Part shown: positions 10,689 to 22,509 of the stretch, piece by piece
Numbering within the stretch: the first letter of the stretch is position 1
How the letters are laid out: each line of letters starts with the position of its first letter
Source of the DNA: Pilatotrama ljubarskyi
Taxonomy: Eukaryota; Basidiomycota; Agaricomycetes; Polyporales; Polyporaceae
Assembly (NCBI GenBank): GCA_022385805.1
Contig: MU277672.1
Location: forward strand, 168,012 to 232,011
Direction of reading: 5' to 3'
Length of the DNA stretch: 64,000 nt
Translations under genes and position numbers: made by a program
Notes under the pieces: generated by a model
What the model saw: only the letters and a program-made list of their open reading frames with translations
Database searches by the model: none
What the model was told of the DNA's origin: nothing

Positions 10689-12555
10689 CTATCCGTCCAC
10701 GATGATCACCTCGGGCGACTCGTCCCCATCTGCACCGTCGCCCTCCCCTTCGGGCTCGAAGATGTTGATGACGGCGTCTGTAAGCGTCTTGAGGAAGACG
10801 GTCATCTGCTCGCGCTTGAACATGAACGGATCCTTGAAGAACCCAAGGCGCTCGACGAGCTCCGGGGACTCCTTGTCGAGGTCCTTTGGCTCGTACTTCA
10901 TCTTCTTCTCGAGCTGTTCCTTGGTGAGGTGGACGCTGGGCGCGACGCCTTCTGGCCGGTCGTAGGTGCTGCGCAGCGTGAAGTTCAGTGCTGTACGTGC
11001 ATAAATGATCAGCATCAGTCCACCGCTAGAATGCCCATACGTAGGTGCGTGATACAGATGAACGACACCTACAGAAACGCTTCTTGTCCTCCTCGTTCTC
11101 GTACGAGTAAACGCACGCTGCGATCTCCTCCTCCAAGTCCGGGAACTCGGAACTCTTCTCGATCTTTACGCTCGTTACAAGGATGTTCGTCATGTCCTCG
11201 TATAGCCTGATCACAGGCGTGTTCCGGAACTCGCTAGGGGCGGGCTTCTGCTGTCGCGCCGCCATTGGAGGAGGTGCACGGGCCGCGAGCGTCTTGGAAC
11301 GCTCGATCTCTGCGTCGAGCTCTCGCTTCATAATCTTAGCTGTGTGTAGGAGTCAGCGCGTGGTAGGACACCGCAGACACGTGGGCACAGCTCACCCTCG
11401 TCCTGCAACGAATGTATCTGCTTCTCCTTGCTCGCGATTGTCGCGTCGCGCTGCTTGATCGTCTCCCTGAGCAAGTTGTTCTCCTCGCGCAATGCTTGCT
11501 TTTCCTCTTCAGCGGCTTCGCGCGTGAGGAAGTGCAGTGTGTACGACTTGTCCGACTTGGAGGACGACTGCAGCTTTGATAGCTGTGCGGTAAGCTCCTC
11601 AATAAGGGCCTCCTTCCCTAGATGAAAGGTCAGGACACATGGGAATCGCACGATGAGGCAGCGAGGACTGACTCTCCAGGCTTTCCTCGACCTGCGCTTT
11701 GTACTCGTGTAGGAGCTGTTCAGCCGCTGTCTCTCGCACTCGGAATACCTCCTCCAGCTGTTTCGCGAGCTTGTCTCTCTGCACTGCAACCTGACGGGGT
11801 ATGTCGGGAATGAGAAGATACAGCTGAAGAGGTTACTCACCTCTTTGGCGACCTCGCGTGATTGCTCCAGCTGTGCGCGCAGGCTCTCAACCTCTCGCGC
11901 GAGCTTCTCGTCCGCCTTCTTCGAACGGGCAGGAGCGGACGTGTGCGGCGCAGTTTTATTTTTGGGTTGTTTGCTACTACCACGTACGCCGCGTTGGGCA
12001 GGTGGGTCTGGGGGCTCATCATCATCGTCTAGCTCGACGACATCTTCTCTCTCCACAGCCTCAGCCGACGTCCCGTTGGTATGCGTGCTCTTCGCAAAAG
12101 CGTCGGCCCTTGCCTTCCCCTTCGCGGCAGCAGATTTGGAGGTCCCGTTCGGAGCAGGTTCAGACCGTGCAGCTGACTTCTTCGCGACGCCCTTGGATGG
12201 GCCAGGTATAGCTACAACCTCGTCCGAGTCCTCGGTCGCTTTCCTGCGTTTCTTGGCGGGTTGTTCGTCCACCATGACTACGTCCTGGTCTTCATCGTCG
12301 TCTAGTTCGATAGTAGAGCCTGCCCTATTCGCGGTCTGCTTGACGACGGTGACTCTCGACACGGGCTTTGTAGACGGACCCGCGACCGGTTTCGAGCCAC
12401 CGGCGCGTGGCCGGCCCTTCTTGGGGGGCGCGGGGGTGGTAGGACCATAGTTTCCGGCTGTGTGAGTGCGCTCCTTCATCCATATTCAGACGTCCTCGGC
12501 GCTGCGACATACGACGAGAAGACATACCGAGGTCGTCGTCTGAGGAGTCGGACAT
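10689..12555 (-). CDS. CSM1: Monopolin subunit Csm1/Pcs1-like kinetochore protein
   Basis: Csm1/Pcs1 proteins clamp microtubule sites at the kinetochore and organise rDNA. Six exons (12555-12528, 12457-11841, 11790-11673, 11617-11396, 11339-11073, 10990-10689) join in phase to 517 aa. Residues about 1-170 are disordered, Lys/Ser/Pro-rich, with acidic runs such as ELDDDED and VVELDDDDEP and a bipartite basic stretch (AKKRRK). A long coiled coil follows (about 180-330: KADEKLAREVESLRAQLEQS onward). The C-terminal globular domain contains NTPVIRLYEDMTNILV and LNFTLRSTYDRPEG, the typical Csm1 fold. The first intron uses the GTATGT donor at 12527 and removes a short second frame; the donor before the last exon (GTAGGT at 11072) is a choice between close alternatives. 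It diverges from the ADGF gene over 261 bp. Confidence 0.85.
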
Positions 12556-12816
12556 GGTGGGAGTAGCGGCCTGGGTTCACGCGCCTTTGTTTGGTCCACA
12601 AACAACGCGTTGTGCGCTCGGCGCCTACGCGCGGGCGATCAACCACGGGCGTCTGTCCCACACACCATCATGACCGTGCTTGTCCCGTCCGTGTGCGGCA
12701 AATACCATGCTGCTGCTTTTTGTCTGACGTCCACGTCCTCGTTCTGCCGGGCTCAGACGCACACGGGGGCTCCTCGTCCTTCCTCGTCTGAGACCTATTG
12801 ATTCGCGACTCTTGAC

Positions 12817-15080
12817 ATGCAGGAATACCTCAAGAGGCGCGAAGAGCTCATCGCGCAAGACAGGGCTCTCCGACCCGACAACTCGTCGGCGAAGGCTCTC
12901 GCGTCGGACGAGAAGAGAGTGGACGAGATCCTGCGTAGCATACGTACTGCGGAAGCTCAGTCTATTTGGGATGACAAGCGGCCTGTCAAACACATACACG
13001 GTCCTCAGCAGATGTTCCCCGGCATGGAGTTCTTGACCGGTCAGTAAACATGCCTCTCGATCCCTGCTCTAGAGAGTGACTGGGAGCACACGATAGCCCG
13101 AGAAACGATTGTAGGCACTGAGCTCTTCGAGATCATCAGCGAAGTAGGCAATCTGAATGCCCAGTGCGCTCGTAGCCAAACTGCTCACTCAAATTTGCAG
13201 ATGCCAAAAGGTGGCCTTCTGCATGCTCATCTCGATGCGACTGTGCGCGTCGATGTATTGCTCCGTCTCGCCCTCGAACAGCCCGCAATGCACGTTCGAA
13301 CATCTGAATTACTGACTCCGAGCACTCTCAAGACAATATTGCCCGAGTTTCGCGCACTACCCAAGGCGGAGTGGACTTCCACGGAGAGCTTAACGGAGAG
13401 CCTGTACTCCCCAGGCAGCTGGGTACCAATCAAAAACGCGCGGAACAACTTTAGCTTGCAGTTGGGAGGCCCCATGGGCTTTGACCGTTGGGTTATCGAT
13501 GCTCTCATGATTAACCCTTCTGAAGCGTATGGCACTCACAACACAACGGCGAAGGTGAGAGAGGAACTGGTGTGACCATTTTTCTGCGTGATCTCTGAAT
13601 GCACCATTGTGTCAGATTTGGGAAAAATTCCAGAGCACTTTCATAGTGTCGGATGTCAGGAGGCAGTCTGGCTACTCGTTGTAGCCACCATTGAGCTGAC
13701 ATGCGCAGGGTCTAATACGATTCGTCCCTGTATGGACGCAATACGTCCGCGAATTCTTGCTTTCCTCGATCGAAGATGGTATCTCGTACGTCGAGCCCCG
13801 CATTATGTTTTGGTTCAGGTACGTGCACTGCGGTACCTGACGCCGCAGTACTTGAGCTTATGGACAGGCTTCGACTTGTAGATATATGGTTGGCGAAGAC
13901 GGCGAGGAGAATGTCCCGCACCGTGTCTGGTTTCAGATCTACGAGCGCATCCTGAACGACATTAAGGATGAGATGAAGGCACAGGGACGCGAAGACGAGT
14001 TCCTTGGCTCCAAGGTCGCTTCCCCGCTCTCCCTATCTCCTTCTCTCTCGCTCACATATGCCAGTCCTGCAGATCATCTACTCGACCATGCGCAGCGTGA
14101 CCTGCGAAGAGCTCGAGTGGCACCTCGAGGACTGTCTCGTCTTGAAGCAGGAGTTTCCACATCTCGTCGCTGGCTTTGACCTGGTCGGGCACGAGGACTC
14201 ACTGAAGCCGCTCATCGAGTACGCCGAACCTCTCTTGCGGTTCCTAGAGCGCCAAAAGGAGCTCGGGGTGCATATCCCGTTTATTTTCCATGCTGGGGAG
14301 ACGATCTCGGACGGAGGTCCCGCGGATATGAACTTGTATGACGCCATCTTGCTCGGAACGAAGCGCATCGGACATGGGTGGGTCTTCAGAACGAGCGCCA
14401 TGGCATCGAGACTGATAAATGCGTGACGTAGGTTCTCCATGGCCAAACATCCTAAGTTGATGGAGATGTGCAGGGAGAAGGGTATCTGTCTCGAGATTTG
14501 TCCGATCTCGTACGTCTTCCCGTCCTATAACAGCCTAATCCGAGCGCGCTAAATTCCCGACAGAAACGAAGTCCTGGTACGTTGCGTCCTTGGCTCACCT
14601 TTGAGATGGCTTTCAATCGCCCTATGATTGCAGCGGCTCACTGGATCAATGCCTATGCATCCACTCCCTGCGATCCTGAACCATGGCGTACACGTGGCGC
14701 TGTGCTCGGACGACCCCGCCGTATTCGGCAACATGGGTCTCTCGTATGATTTCTACCAGGCGAGTGCGAACTCACCACGGTGGTCTCCGTGTACGAGCTG
14801 ACGTAGTATAACAGGTCTTCGTCGCGAGCGAGGTCAACAGCTTGGCGACGCTGCGCGAATTTGTATGGGACAGCATCAGGGTGTGTATTTCCTCCTGGGC
14901 AGACCGTCGATTCTTCCGCGAATGGGTGCTCACCCGCTCTGTGATCAGTTCTCTAGCTTAGATGACGAGGAGAAGCGGGTCGCCTTCGCCGCACTCGAGA
15001 GACGCTGGACGGCATTCCTTAGACATGTGTTGGGTGGCTACGGCGAGAGCGCTCGCAGCCACAGCACCGCGTCGCAGTAG
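12817..15080 (+). CDS. Adenosine deaminase-related protein (ADGF/CECR1 type)
   Basis: Predicted zinc-dependent adenosine deaminase (adenosine to inosine) of the ADGF subfamily. Twelve exons (12817-13039, 13115-13143, 13201-13554, 13616-13654, 13709-13818, 13882-14014, 14073-14377, 14432-14509, 14564-14576, 14634-14759, 14815-14880, 14949-15080) join in phase to 535 aa. Metal and catalytic motifs are present: HAHLDA (about 92-97), FHAGET (about 368-373), GHGFSMAKHP and CSDDPAVFG. ADGF-type N-terminal helices (YLKRREELIAQD) precede the barrel. Unlike animal ADGFs, no signal peptide is visible at the chosen start, so the enzyme is probably intracellular. Exon 9 is a 13-nt micro-exon encoding the end of SNEVL, and the intron after exon 10 has a GC donor (GCGAGT at 14760). 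Confidence 0.92.
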
Positions 15081-15368
15081 CAGCCTGTATCCGGAGTCTC
15101 AGCTGTATTGCAGGCATTCACTCTCTGATTACGAGCGAACATGCACTGCCGCGCGGGAAGGACAATGGGAGGCTAAGTCTGCATAGAGCGCTTGTACCGA
15201 TCTCGCTTGCAGCAGCCGCTCTTTGTTCTACTGCGTCATCCATGGCTGGAGCCACGGCTCGGAAGTTCACCCGCCGTGTCTGGGCGACGTATAAAATTCA
15301 AGAGCCGGATAACCGCAGTGCGCTCGAAGTTGTCCTACCCCCTCCTACATCTGACCTGCTTTCGTCTC

Positions 15369-17759
15369 ATGGATCAACCCACGTTCGGATTCACCTTCAC
15401 CGTCACCAGATCGGCACCGGGTGCAACTCGGCCTGCTGCAGACACTTGCCAACGTGAAAAGGTCCCGGTGAGTTCCACGCTACACGCTAGTGGGTGCAGG
15501 CAGGGGTTGACTTCCATTACAGGCGACTGGAGCTCAACACAGCGCGACCACACATGCTCCCGCTTTTCAATTCCGGCCGCCAAGTCCTCGACTTCCTCGG
15601 GCGAATGAGGCCGCTGCACGAGTTTCTCCTAAGAGGCAGTCGTCGGTGCTCGCAGTGCGTAACACTTCTTCGTCCATCGTTGCATTGCTGAGTGCGAACT
15701 ATACTCTAGGTAGTTGATCCGAAATCGACCTCGACTGCTTTGCATGCCCGACTTGCCTACCAAGCTGCTAAGAACACGCGATATAACACCGCCAAGACAG
15801 ATGGCAAGGACGCCTCGGCGGGAAAGGTACGTGCTGTTCTTCTTTACAAGCCGCTCCGTTGATTCTAGACGATTGACCAGAATACCGTGTCGGAGGAGCC
15901 GCCTGACGGGCAAGTAAGCGAAGAAGCTCTTCTCAAAGCAGCCAACATTGTGCCTTCGCTGGAGAACGTGGACCACACGGCAGTCATGGGAGACAGTGTG
16001 CAGATATCGACGGTGAGTGATGGCTTTGCTTGCCGGAAAACAGCGCATCCTAATCCGACTCAATGCACACGCTGATTCAGGATTTGTCCGAATATGCACC
16101 GCCGTGCGGGGTGCAGCTGATTACGCTGAACGCCGACGTGCAAGAGGAAATCTACTTGTGGCTGTCCGGCAGCTCTTTGTCGGCGCTCATGCGCACCTGC
16201 CGCCATTTCTCTGAAGCCGCACTGCCCGCTCTATGTAGGCGGGCTGGGCAGCCCTTTACAACATACTGGCAGCTGCTCTCTTTTCACAAGTTCCTCCAGC
16301 GTCCCTCCTCCATTCCACGCCCTCCTCTTATCCTCAGGCTGCACGTTGCCCTATCTGTCCATGAGCTCGATCAGGATGATCGTGGGGCGTGTGATGTGTT
16401 CTTGGGAATCGAGACATTCCCAAGGACCGCTGTAGTGGATCTGCTACTGGACGTCCTGCACCTCTGCCGGAACCTGCGTCATCTCAACCTCAATCTGGCA
16501 TATATCCGCATCGAAAGAGGTCTCCTGTGCAAGACTATCTCCATGATGCCCTATCTGGAGGAGCTCTCTATTCCTCTTCCAGAGGAGATGGCGGTTCGAG
16601 ATTACCGCAGGCTGGCGAGACCGCCGTTGCGCGCGCTCACATTTTACTCCGGCGGCCCCGAGAGTCTAAATTCTCTGTCCCCCTTCTCCATGTCGGTGGT
16701 TGATCTACATATCCCAAACATCCGTGAATGGCCTGCGCTACAGTCATACCACATTTTTCCGCGCGTGCAGCGGCTCGAAATTGGGACATCTGCCCTCACA
16801 CCATCCGGCTTTCCGCAAGAGCTGAAGCGAGTCTTCCCCAACCTCCGGTACTTGTCGATGTCAGCTAGCGCGGCGGACGAGGAGTGCGGTCTCGACGACG
16901 ACATCATGGCGTCTTCAGAAGTCGAGGGCCTACGAGACCACCATCGTCGGCAGCGAGAAGCTGAGCCCGAGAATTGGCCCAAGCTGGTATTACTCGCCTA
17001 TCGGCATTCGTGTGCGGCATACACCTATGCTCTTCCTCTTCGCATATCCTCCTTGTCGGTGCTCGTCGATGTCAACCGTGGCATGACTCCTCACGAGCAG
17101 CTGTCTCGAGCCGTAATCGCAGACGCAAAGCCTTCATGCTTGGAGCTCCGGATGCGTCTCAGCAAGGATTCCTTCAAGAGTGCAGGTAGCGTCGAAGAGG
17201 ACGCCGCTCAAAAGCCCTTCAGCATACTGCCTGCGTCTTCGAGCGCATGGTCTCCTCTTCGTTGTATCTTGACGTTGGAGTTAGACCTCGGGTCCTACAG
17301 CAGCGTAACCCACCTATGGTACGCTCGAAGCCAGTCGACGATGCTGGTACGTGATGTGCGGCATATTCCCGCGATACATTTCACTGAATACAGCACCAGG
17401 AGGCGCTCGAACGACAACTCCCCGGGCTACCGCTCACGCACCTGCTGATGAAGTACTCTCTCTCTGGTACGGACCAAGTCCCCCGGTGGTATCTCATGGA
17501 GGAAGAGACAGAACTCTCGATTGTGATCCGTCAGTGGCAAGAGACTGCCTTGCGCGTGGCTTGCGCCTCTCGGACGCTTCGGTGGATAGGCATCTATGTC
17601 GAAACCGTGGGTCTGCGTTCATGGAATGTCGTGCGAGTGCAAGATGGGGAGCCCGACGCCAAAGTAGTATTGGAGGAATTGGACGAGCAGGGGAGTCGGA
17701 AAGTGATCGCGGCCGAGGAGATGGAAGAGCTTGCCCTACACTTCCGGCCGCGTTGTTGA
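15369..17759 (+). CDS. F-box-like protein with leucine-rich C-terminal region
   Basis: Probable substrate adaptor of an SCF ubiquitin ligase. Six exons (15369-15467, 15523-15654, 15710-15826, 15869-16012, 16081-17346, 17400-17759) join in phase to 705 aa. The first 165 residues are disordered, rich in Ala/Ser/Thr. An F-box-like segment follows at about 176-215 (NADVQEEIYLWLSG, SLSALMRTCRHF). The rest resembles the irregular leucine-rich region of Agaricomycete F-box proteins, with stretches such as CRNLRHLNLNLAYI and PYLEELSIPLPEE, ending in LRWIGIYVE. These fungi carry many lineage-specific F-box genes, so the substrate cannot be guessed. Exons 1-4 are inferred from phase and splice sites; exon 5 is a clear long frame. 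An earlier ATG at 15242 is in a frame I could not connect. Confidence 0.78.
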
Positions 17760-18354
17760 ACAGGCGCATCGGCACATCTGGTGCGGACGCTTCGACGAGT
17801 CAGCGTGCGGCTGGAAGGTGAAAGACTGATGCGACCGGTTAAACTTGTAGGATGTATAAGCCAATGACAATCGTCACAACACCCGAGAACTTGAAGGGAC
17901 ATTGATTGCCACACGAGTTGGATGTACTCGAACTACTCGTACTACGCATATTACGCAGGGACTGATATATGTATTGTCAGACAGCCTAGTACCACCGTGC
18001 CTCCTAGTCTGAGTGGTCCTGATGTAATTGTAGTACCCGAAGCGATTCGACACATTGTGTTTTGCAGACCAGTCGGTTTCGTAGATAGCCCGCCGCCGAG
18101 CGGCACCTCGAAGCTTTGTTCAATCTTGACCAGCAAGGCCTTCATGCACAACGGACAGACGAAATTTGAGGCTCACTGATGATACAATTTCGGAAGTTAC
18201 ACAATGATAGTCGCATCGAGTCAGCCGTGTACGGACGACTTCGCTCTATCCAATTCTGCGACGTATGGTGCAGTACGCACAGCACTCGCAGGGCGAGTCT
18301 GGACGCGCTCTCATCGCACGGGCATCCTAGGCTGATAGACCGACTGTCTTGCTC
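17760..18354. other. Intergenic, convergent 3' ends
   Basis: This gap separates the stop of the F-box gene (plus) from the stop of the small RING gene (minus). It should hold both 3' UTRs. I see no other coding or repeat feature in it. Confidence 0.5.
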
Positions 18355-18950
18355 CTACTCCGAGTCCCAGGTATCCGCACCGACGTCCAGTCCGAGCAGA
18401 AACACGTGCTGACAGACAGGACAAGACCCATCGCTTGCCAGCTCCTGAACGGAGCATCTACGAGGCGTCGCCTGAGCTAAGCTGCAGCAGGAGGCGCAGG
18501 GAACCAAGTCACTCACTGGCGGCAGAATATGTGGCCGCATACGGCAGCGACAGGCTCTATGCAGGGGTCTTTCAGGCAAGACCGGCAATGCCAGCCCGGC
18601 GTTGGCGGCGTAGCGGCAGCGGCTGTAAACTCGCAGTCTCACGATGAGCAGGTCATCGCAGAGTGTCGAGTCTGAGAAACGTACACTGGACACCAGGATA
18701 GTGACGCTCCGGCTCGTAATCTTGGAGCACAGAAGATTTCGTTACTCCCGCCATCTGAATCGTGTCCACCGGAACCGGGCATGGCGTACTACCAGAGTCA
18801 TGATGATGATGATGGGCTTGCGGTACAGGCGTGGGCTCGTCCCGAGGCTTGACATCAATCGAGTTCAGCTGTGGCGTACGAAAGCGATATTACGAAGCAT
18901 ACCATTGACTGCACAGTCGCACCCGAGTCCAACTGGCTAGCAAGCGACAT
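18355..18950 (-). CDS. RING-finger protein A (146 aa; possibly 3' part of a longer C2H2-RING gene)
   Basis: Probable E3 ubiquitin ligase. Four exons (18950-18903, 18868-18685, 18622-18517, 18457-18355) join in phase to 146 aa. A C3HC4 RING occupies about residues 87-130: CRSC, then CGHIFCRQC and finally CPVC, ending in LGLDVGADTWDSE. Upstream is a short linker with a run of five histidines encoded by CAT repeats. The RING is closely related to that of the gene at 20266-22509, with the same intron position inside the codon for FCRQ, so the two arose by duplication. Upstream on the same strand lies a zinc-finger reading frame (19396-19824) matching the first exon of that paralogue, and an IPDK peptide near 19183 also has a counterpart there. 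The real gene may therefore start near 19824; I could not join the parts in phase. Confidence 0.72.
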
Positions 18951-19395
18951 GCCTTCAGAACTAGTGCACAGTCAACACCGCTTTCATAGTAGACTTTCCG
19001 AAGGCTGCCATACAAGTTTGGTTAGGCATTCCGGCCCCAGACACAAGATGGTCAGTGCTAGTGGTGGTGCTATATATGTGGATGAATATCAGTTCACGAG
19101 GTGACTCTGAGTCTCTTTCTGAAACTGACCTGTCTTGCGACGGGACAGAATGGCGCTCTACAGCCGGTACGTTTTTGTCAGGAATACCGACACCTCGTGA
19201 GGTGCTGGCCAATAAGCCAAACGGGCTACCGTCAGCGACAGCATTGCAGTCCGCGGCAACGTCCGTCGTAGACCCCGTCTGACGCTTGCAGGGCAGCGTA
19301 GTATGCTGGGCGAACGTGAAATGGCCGGAGACATTTGTTTTTATCAGCTACAGGGCCGTTACGGAGGTATAGGTAGCTGGCGGGGAAACTCACCA

Positions 19396-19824
19396 CTACG
19401 AGATCCACCACATTGGGAAATTCCGACTGGCATCTTGCACATGCGTACTTCGCCGGGCTCCTCTATGGTATGTATTCGACCGCTCAGTGAGGAACACCTC
19501 CTGAATATCGCACTCGCGACGGTGACGAACCTTGGCCCTGATGGTGGCATCGCGATTCAACGGTGGCCAAGTATCATCGCATTCCGCGCTACGGAAACTC
19601 AGCTCGACGACTCCGTTGAGGACGGGAATCGTGGCGCGACCAGCACATCTTGACGTATGCGCCTTGTAAACGTTCCGCGTCGTGAATGCCTTATGACATG
19701 CTAAGTAGCCTAGCCAGGGCTGCCATTGATGGCCAGTGGTCGCGCCATGCGACTCAGCTGCTTTGCGCCCTGCCAACTTGACGTCGCATTGATTGCATCT
19801 CTTGTGAACTTTACTCTCAGACAT
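19396..19824 (-). pseudogene. Eroded C2H2 zinc-finger exon, paralogue of the 22.5-kb gene
   Basis: An open frame of 142 codons starts MSESKVHKRC and aligns with the first exon of the zinc-finger/RING gene at 22509. Both have RCxQC, a spaced histidine pair, GH-WQP, and KAF-type finger ends. Two zinc ligands look lost in this copy. The second finger has GYLACHKAF where the paralogue has YYCTFCEATF, so a cysteine is replaced by tyrosine. The next finger reads ECDIQEVF where CxxC is expected, one residue short. The frame stops at 19396 soon after. It is either the 5' end of RING gene A with relaxed fingers or a relic; pseudogene is my best guess, not proven. Confidence 0.45.
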
Positions 19825-20265
19825 TGATGGGAAGAGGAACGTCGCGCTGGGGTGAAAGGTGTGTGGAGGGGTCACTAGAATACACTGGGAACGCCGGCAC
19901 GCACTTTGAGTGCTTATAAGTAATCCTTCCGAAGCTACCGCAGCACCACTGGCAAGTCGCGGTATATGTGCTACCTGACGGTCCGGAGCCCTTGCGGCAT
20001 GAGGTCACGGTCAGAATTTTTCGAGCGGAAGCCATGCGGTTTCTGCTGCATGCTTGCCGACCCATTCTTGAGGGCATTCGTCCACCGCATCCGCGGAGAT
20101 AACAACTTCTGGCAGCATACCAAGTCAATAACAATCATGGCGAGTGCGGGAACTCCCGAACATATTGCAATTCAGTCACACGACGGAGTGAGAACGTCTC
20201 TCGTCGCGCTGGTATCATGGTACCCAGTGCGTATACCGAGCAGCCCCCTAGTATCTCCTACCATA

Positions 20266-22509
20266 TCAGGTACCTGCACCGACGTCCAGCCTGAGCAAGA
20301 ACACCTTCTGACAAACAGGGCATGTCCCATGGCTCGTCAGTTCCCGAATGAAGCACCTAGTCGCCGAATAGAGGGATTAGCTCAGCGAGGCGATTTGAGA
20401 CGCTGAGGGATCTCACTGGCGGCAGAAGATGTGGCCACAGATGGCTGCGGCTGGGTCCTGGCATGGGTCGCACATGCAGGACCGGCAATGCCAGGATGGT
20501 GTTTCCGGAGGGATTGGCGCAGACTCGCCATCGGTTTTGCCTGGCGGAAGAATCCGCTCGTCTTGACTGCGTGCCTTTGACCTGTTCGACAGCTTCTTGG
20601 TCTTCCCGAGTCCTGAGCCGCTAGGGTTGGGGGTATGTGGTCGCCTCTCAAAGGGCGGATTGGCGACCTGATGTGGAGAAGGGCTGAGCGACAATCTCAA
20701 GAGCCTGTCGTTTCACCTCACCTTGAGCGACACGACTCCCACACTCGGGGAACGATCTTGCCGTCCATAATACGACCGTTCAGTCGGTGTGGAGATACCC
20801 ATCTGCAAAGTCGTCGGCGTATTGAGCGAGATCACCTCGTCTTGCGCAGGGTGTGGTTCAGCTGCGGTCTTCGGCGCGCGGTCGCTCTCGCCTTCCGCAG
20901 GTGCTGCGGCGAGGTCCTGCATGACGCGCGCCACGCGCCGTGCTGCGTGCGTCCCGTACCGGAGCGCGATGAGGTCCAGTGCGGCAATAGCTATTATAGA
21001 GGATCGGTGGTCGATGTCGGAGGTGTTGTCGAGCTCGAGCGGGCTCCTCTGGGCTTCAGGAGGGATTCTGGTCATTTAGCCTAGGGTTAGCGAGGTCTCC
21101 CGTGTCTTTCCGATAGCTGCTCACCCCGGATGGTGAGATGCAGGCACGGGGGGACCTTCCGGCCTGAATGTATCCTGGACAGGGTCCGCATACGCTGCTG
21201 GCGTGACTTGCGGTGGCTGTCCGCTCAGCGGACCAGTGTGCGAATCGTCGTGCGACGCACGTTCCCCGGAACTCATCTGTGCATCCTCGATGCGAGCGAT
21301 CGCCAAGCGACGCTATCAAAACACGTGCTACTTAACGCGCTGTTCCCAATCCGTGTGGTATATATACCGGACGCACCGATGGCGCGACGCTGTCCTCCGC
21401 AATCGCAGAAAACGCCGCCGATCCGGTGCTCGTCTGCGCCGCGCTTTGGGCTGAGAGTGCCGCCTTGTCAGGAATATGGGCAAACTGGAGAGCGATCATG
21501 CGTGAGGCACCCAGGCCATACGGTAGGAGACCAGCGCGCATACCTCGCTGCTTGGAGGCCCGAGTCCGTCCGCGCCTGGAACAGAACCAGGATCCGTCTC
21601 CACCCTGCGCACGGCACAACTCTTGCCGTGCTACCCAAACCGTTCACTACCGCGCGGGGCGATCGGAGCCAGGGAGAGCACAGTACCTCATAACACTCCC
21701 AAAAAGTCTCAAAAGCAACTTCGCACCGTTCACACGTCGCATGCATCGCCGACATGCGGTAGTGCTCCTGCAGGCTCATCATCGCGTGCGGTATGCACAT
21801 GCTGCATCTCTTGCAGGGGCTGACGGACGCCGCGTGCTACCAACAGTGTTCTCAGCAGTTCGACAGCATACAGGAAAGCCTGACGTACCTCGCGTAGAGC
21901 GGTACTGCAGGTGAACTCGAGCTGACAGACGTCGCACGCGACCTTCAGATCGCACTCGGACGAGGGCGCGGCGAGCTGTGAGGGGCGAGCAGCATCTTCC
22001 CGGTGACCCGAGACCGAGGAGCTGACTGCGTCGTCTCTCTGAGGCATCGGATGGGGGACTACGTGTTCTTGGTGATGCTGCATCGAGTGCTCAGTTCATC
22101 ACAAAGGGAGCGAAAGAGCGAGGCACCGTGAACGCACCAACGCCAACGTTTCCGAATCTCGGAACTGCTCGCGACAGATGTGGCAGGACACGATCTCCGA
22201 AATCGACGTTCTCCGGCTTCCTCTCCGAGCCTCATCTTCATCTGACTGCGTGCTGTTACTTGGGGTACCCGCCCGGGTCGTAGAAACCTGTTTGATTGCG
22301 GGAGCGACTGGCGGTGCAGCCTCGGGCACGACGGGCCTCGCGCCACATGTCTTCCGATGGACCTTGCATTTGGTATATTTGCTGAACGTCGCCTCGCAGA
22401 AGGTGCAGTAGTACCCAGGCTGCCAGACGTGCCCAGTCGCCTTCGCATGCTTGCTTCCGCTGCCCCGACCACCCAGGCCGGTCTTGCACTGGAAGCACCT
22501 AACCGCCAT
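20266..22509 (-). CDS. C2H2 zinc-finger and RING-finger hybrid protein B (531 aa)
   Basis: Eight exons (22509-22138, 22077-21889, 21764-21687, 21484-21368, 21276-21125, 21067-20722, 20667-20417, 20356-20266) join in phase to 531 aa. N-terminal half: a CxxC/H pair (RCFQCKTGLGG), a second finger (YCTFCEATF to VHRKTC), then CHICREQF-HHQEH and CDVCQLEF-HYRMSAMH, good C2H2 units, and CERCEVAFETF. Some fingers are split by introns exactly before the histidines, which supports the splicing. The middle is disordered. The C-terminus is a C3HC4 RING (CRSCMCDPC, CGHIFCRQC, CPVC). A role as a zinc-finger E3 ligase is inferred from domains only; I know no named family. The joins at 21484 and 21276 (exons 4-5) are the weakest; an alternative is two separate genes. 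Confidence 0.65.

Noticed and set aside
15242..15457. Upstream ATG frame before the F-box gene
   Set aside because: It starts well but cannot be spliced in phase to the F-box exons; the ATG at 15369 joins cleanly.
19817..20134. Minus-strand frame with CQWCCGSF, like a further zinc finger
   Set aside because: The spacing of ligands does not fit the neighbouring fingers and it has no splice link to either zinc-finger gene.
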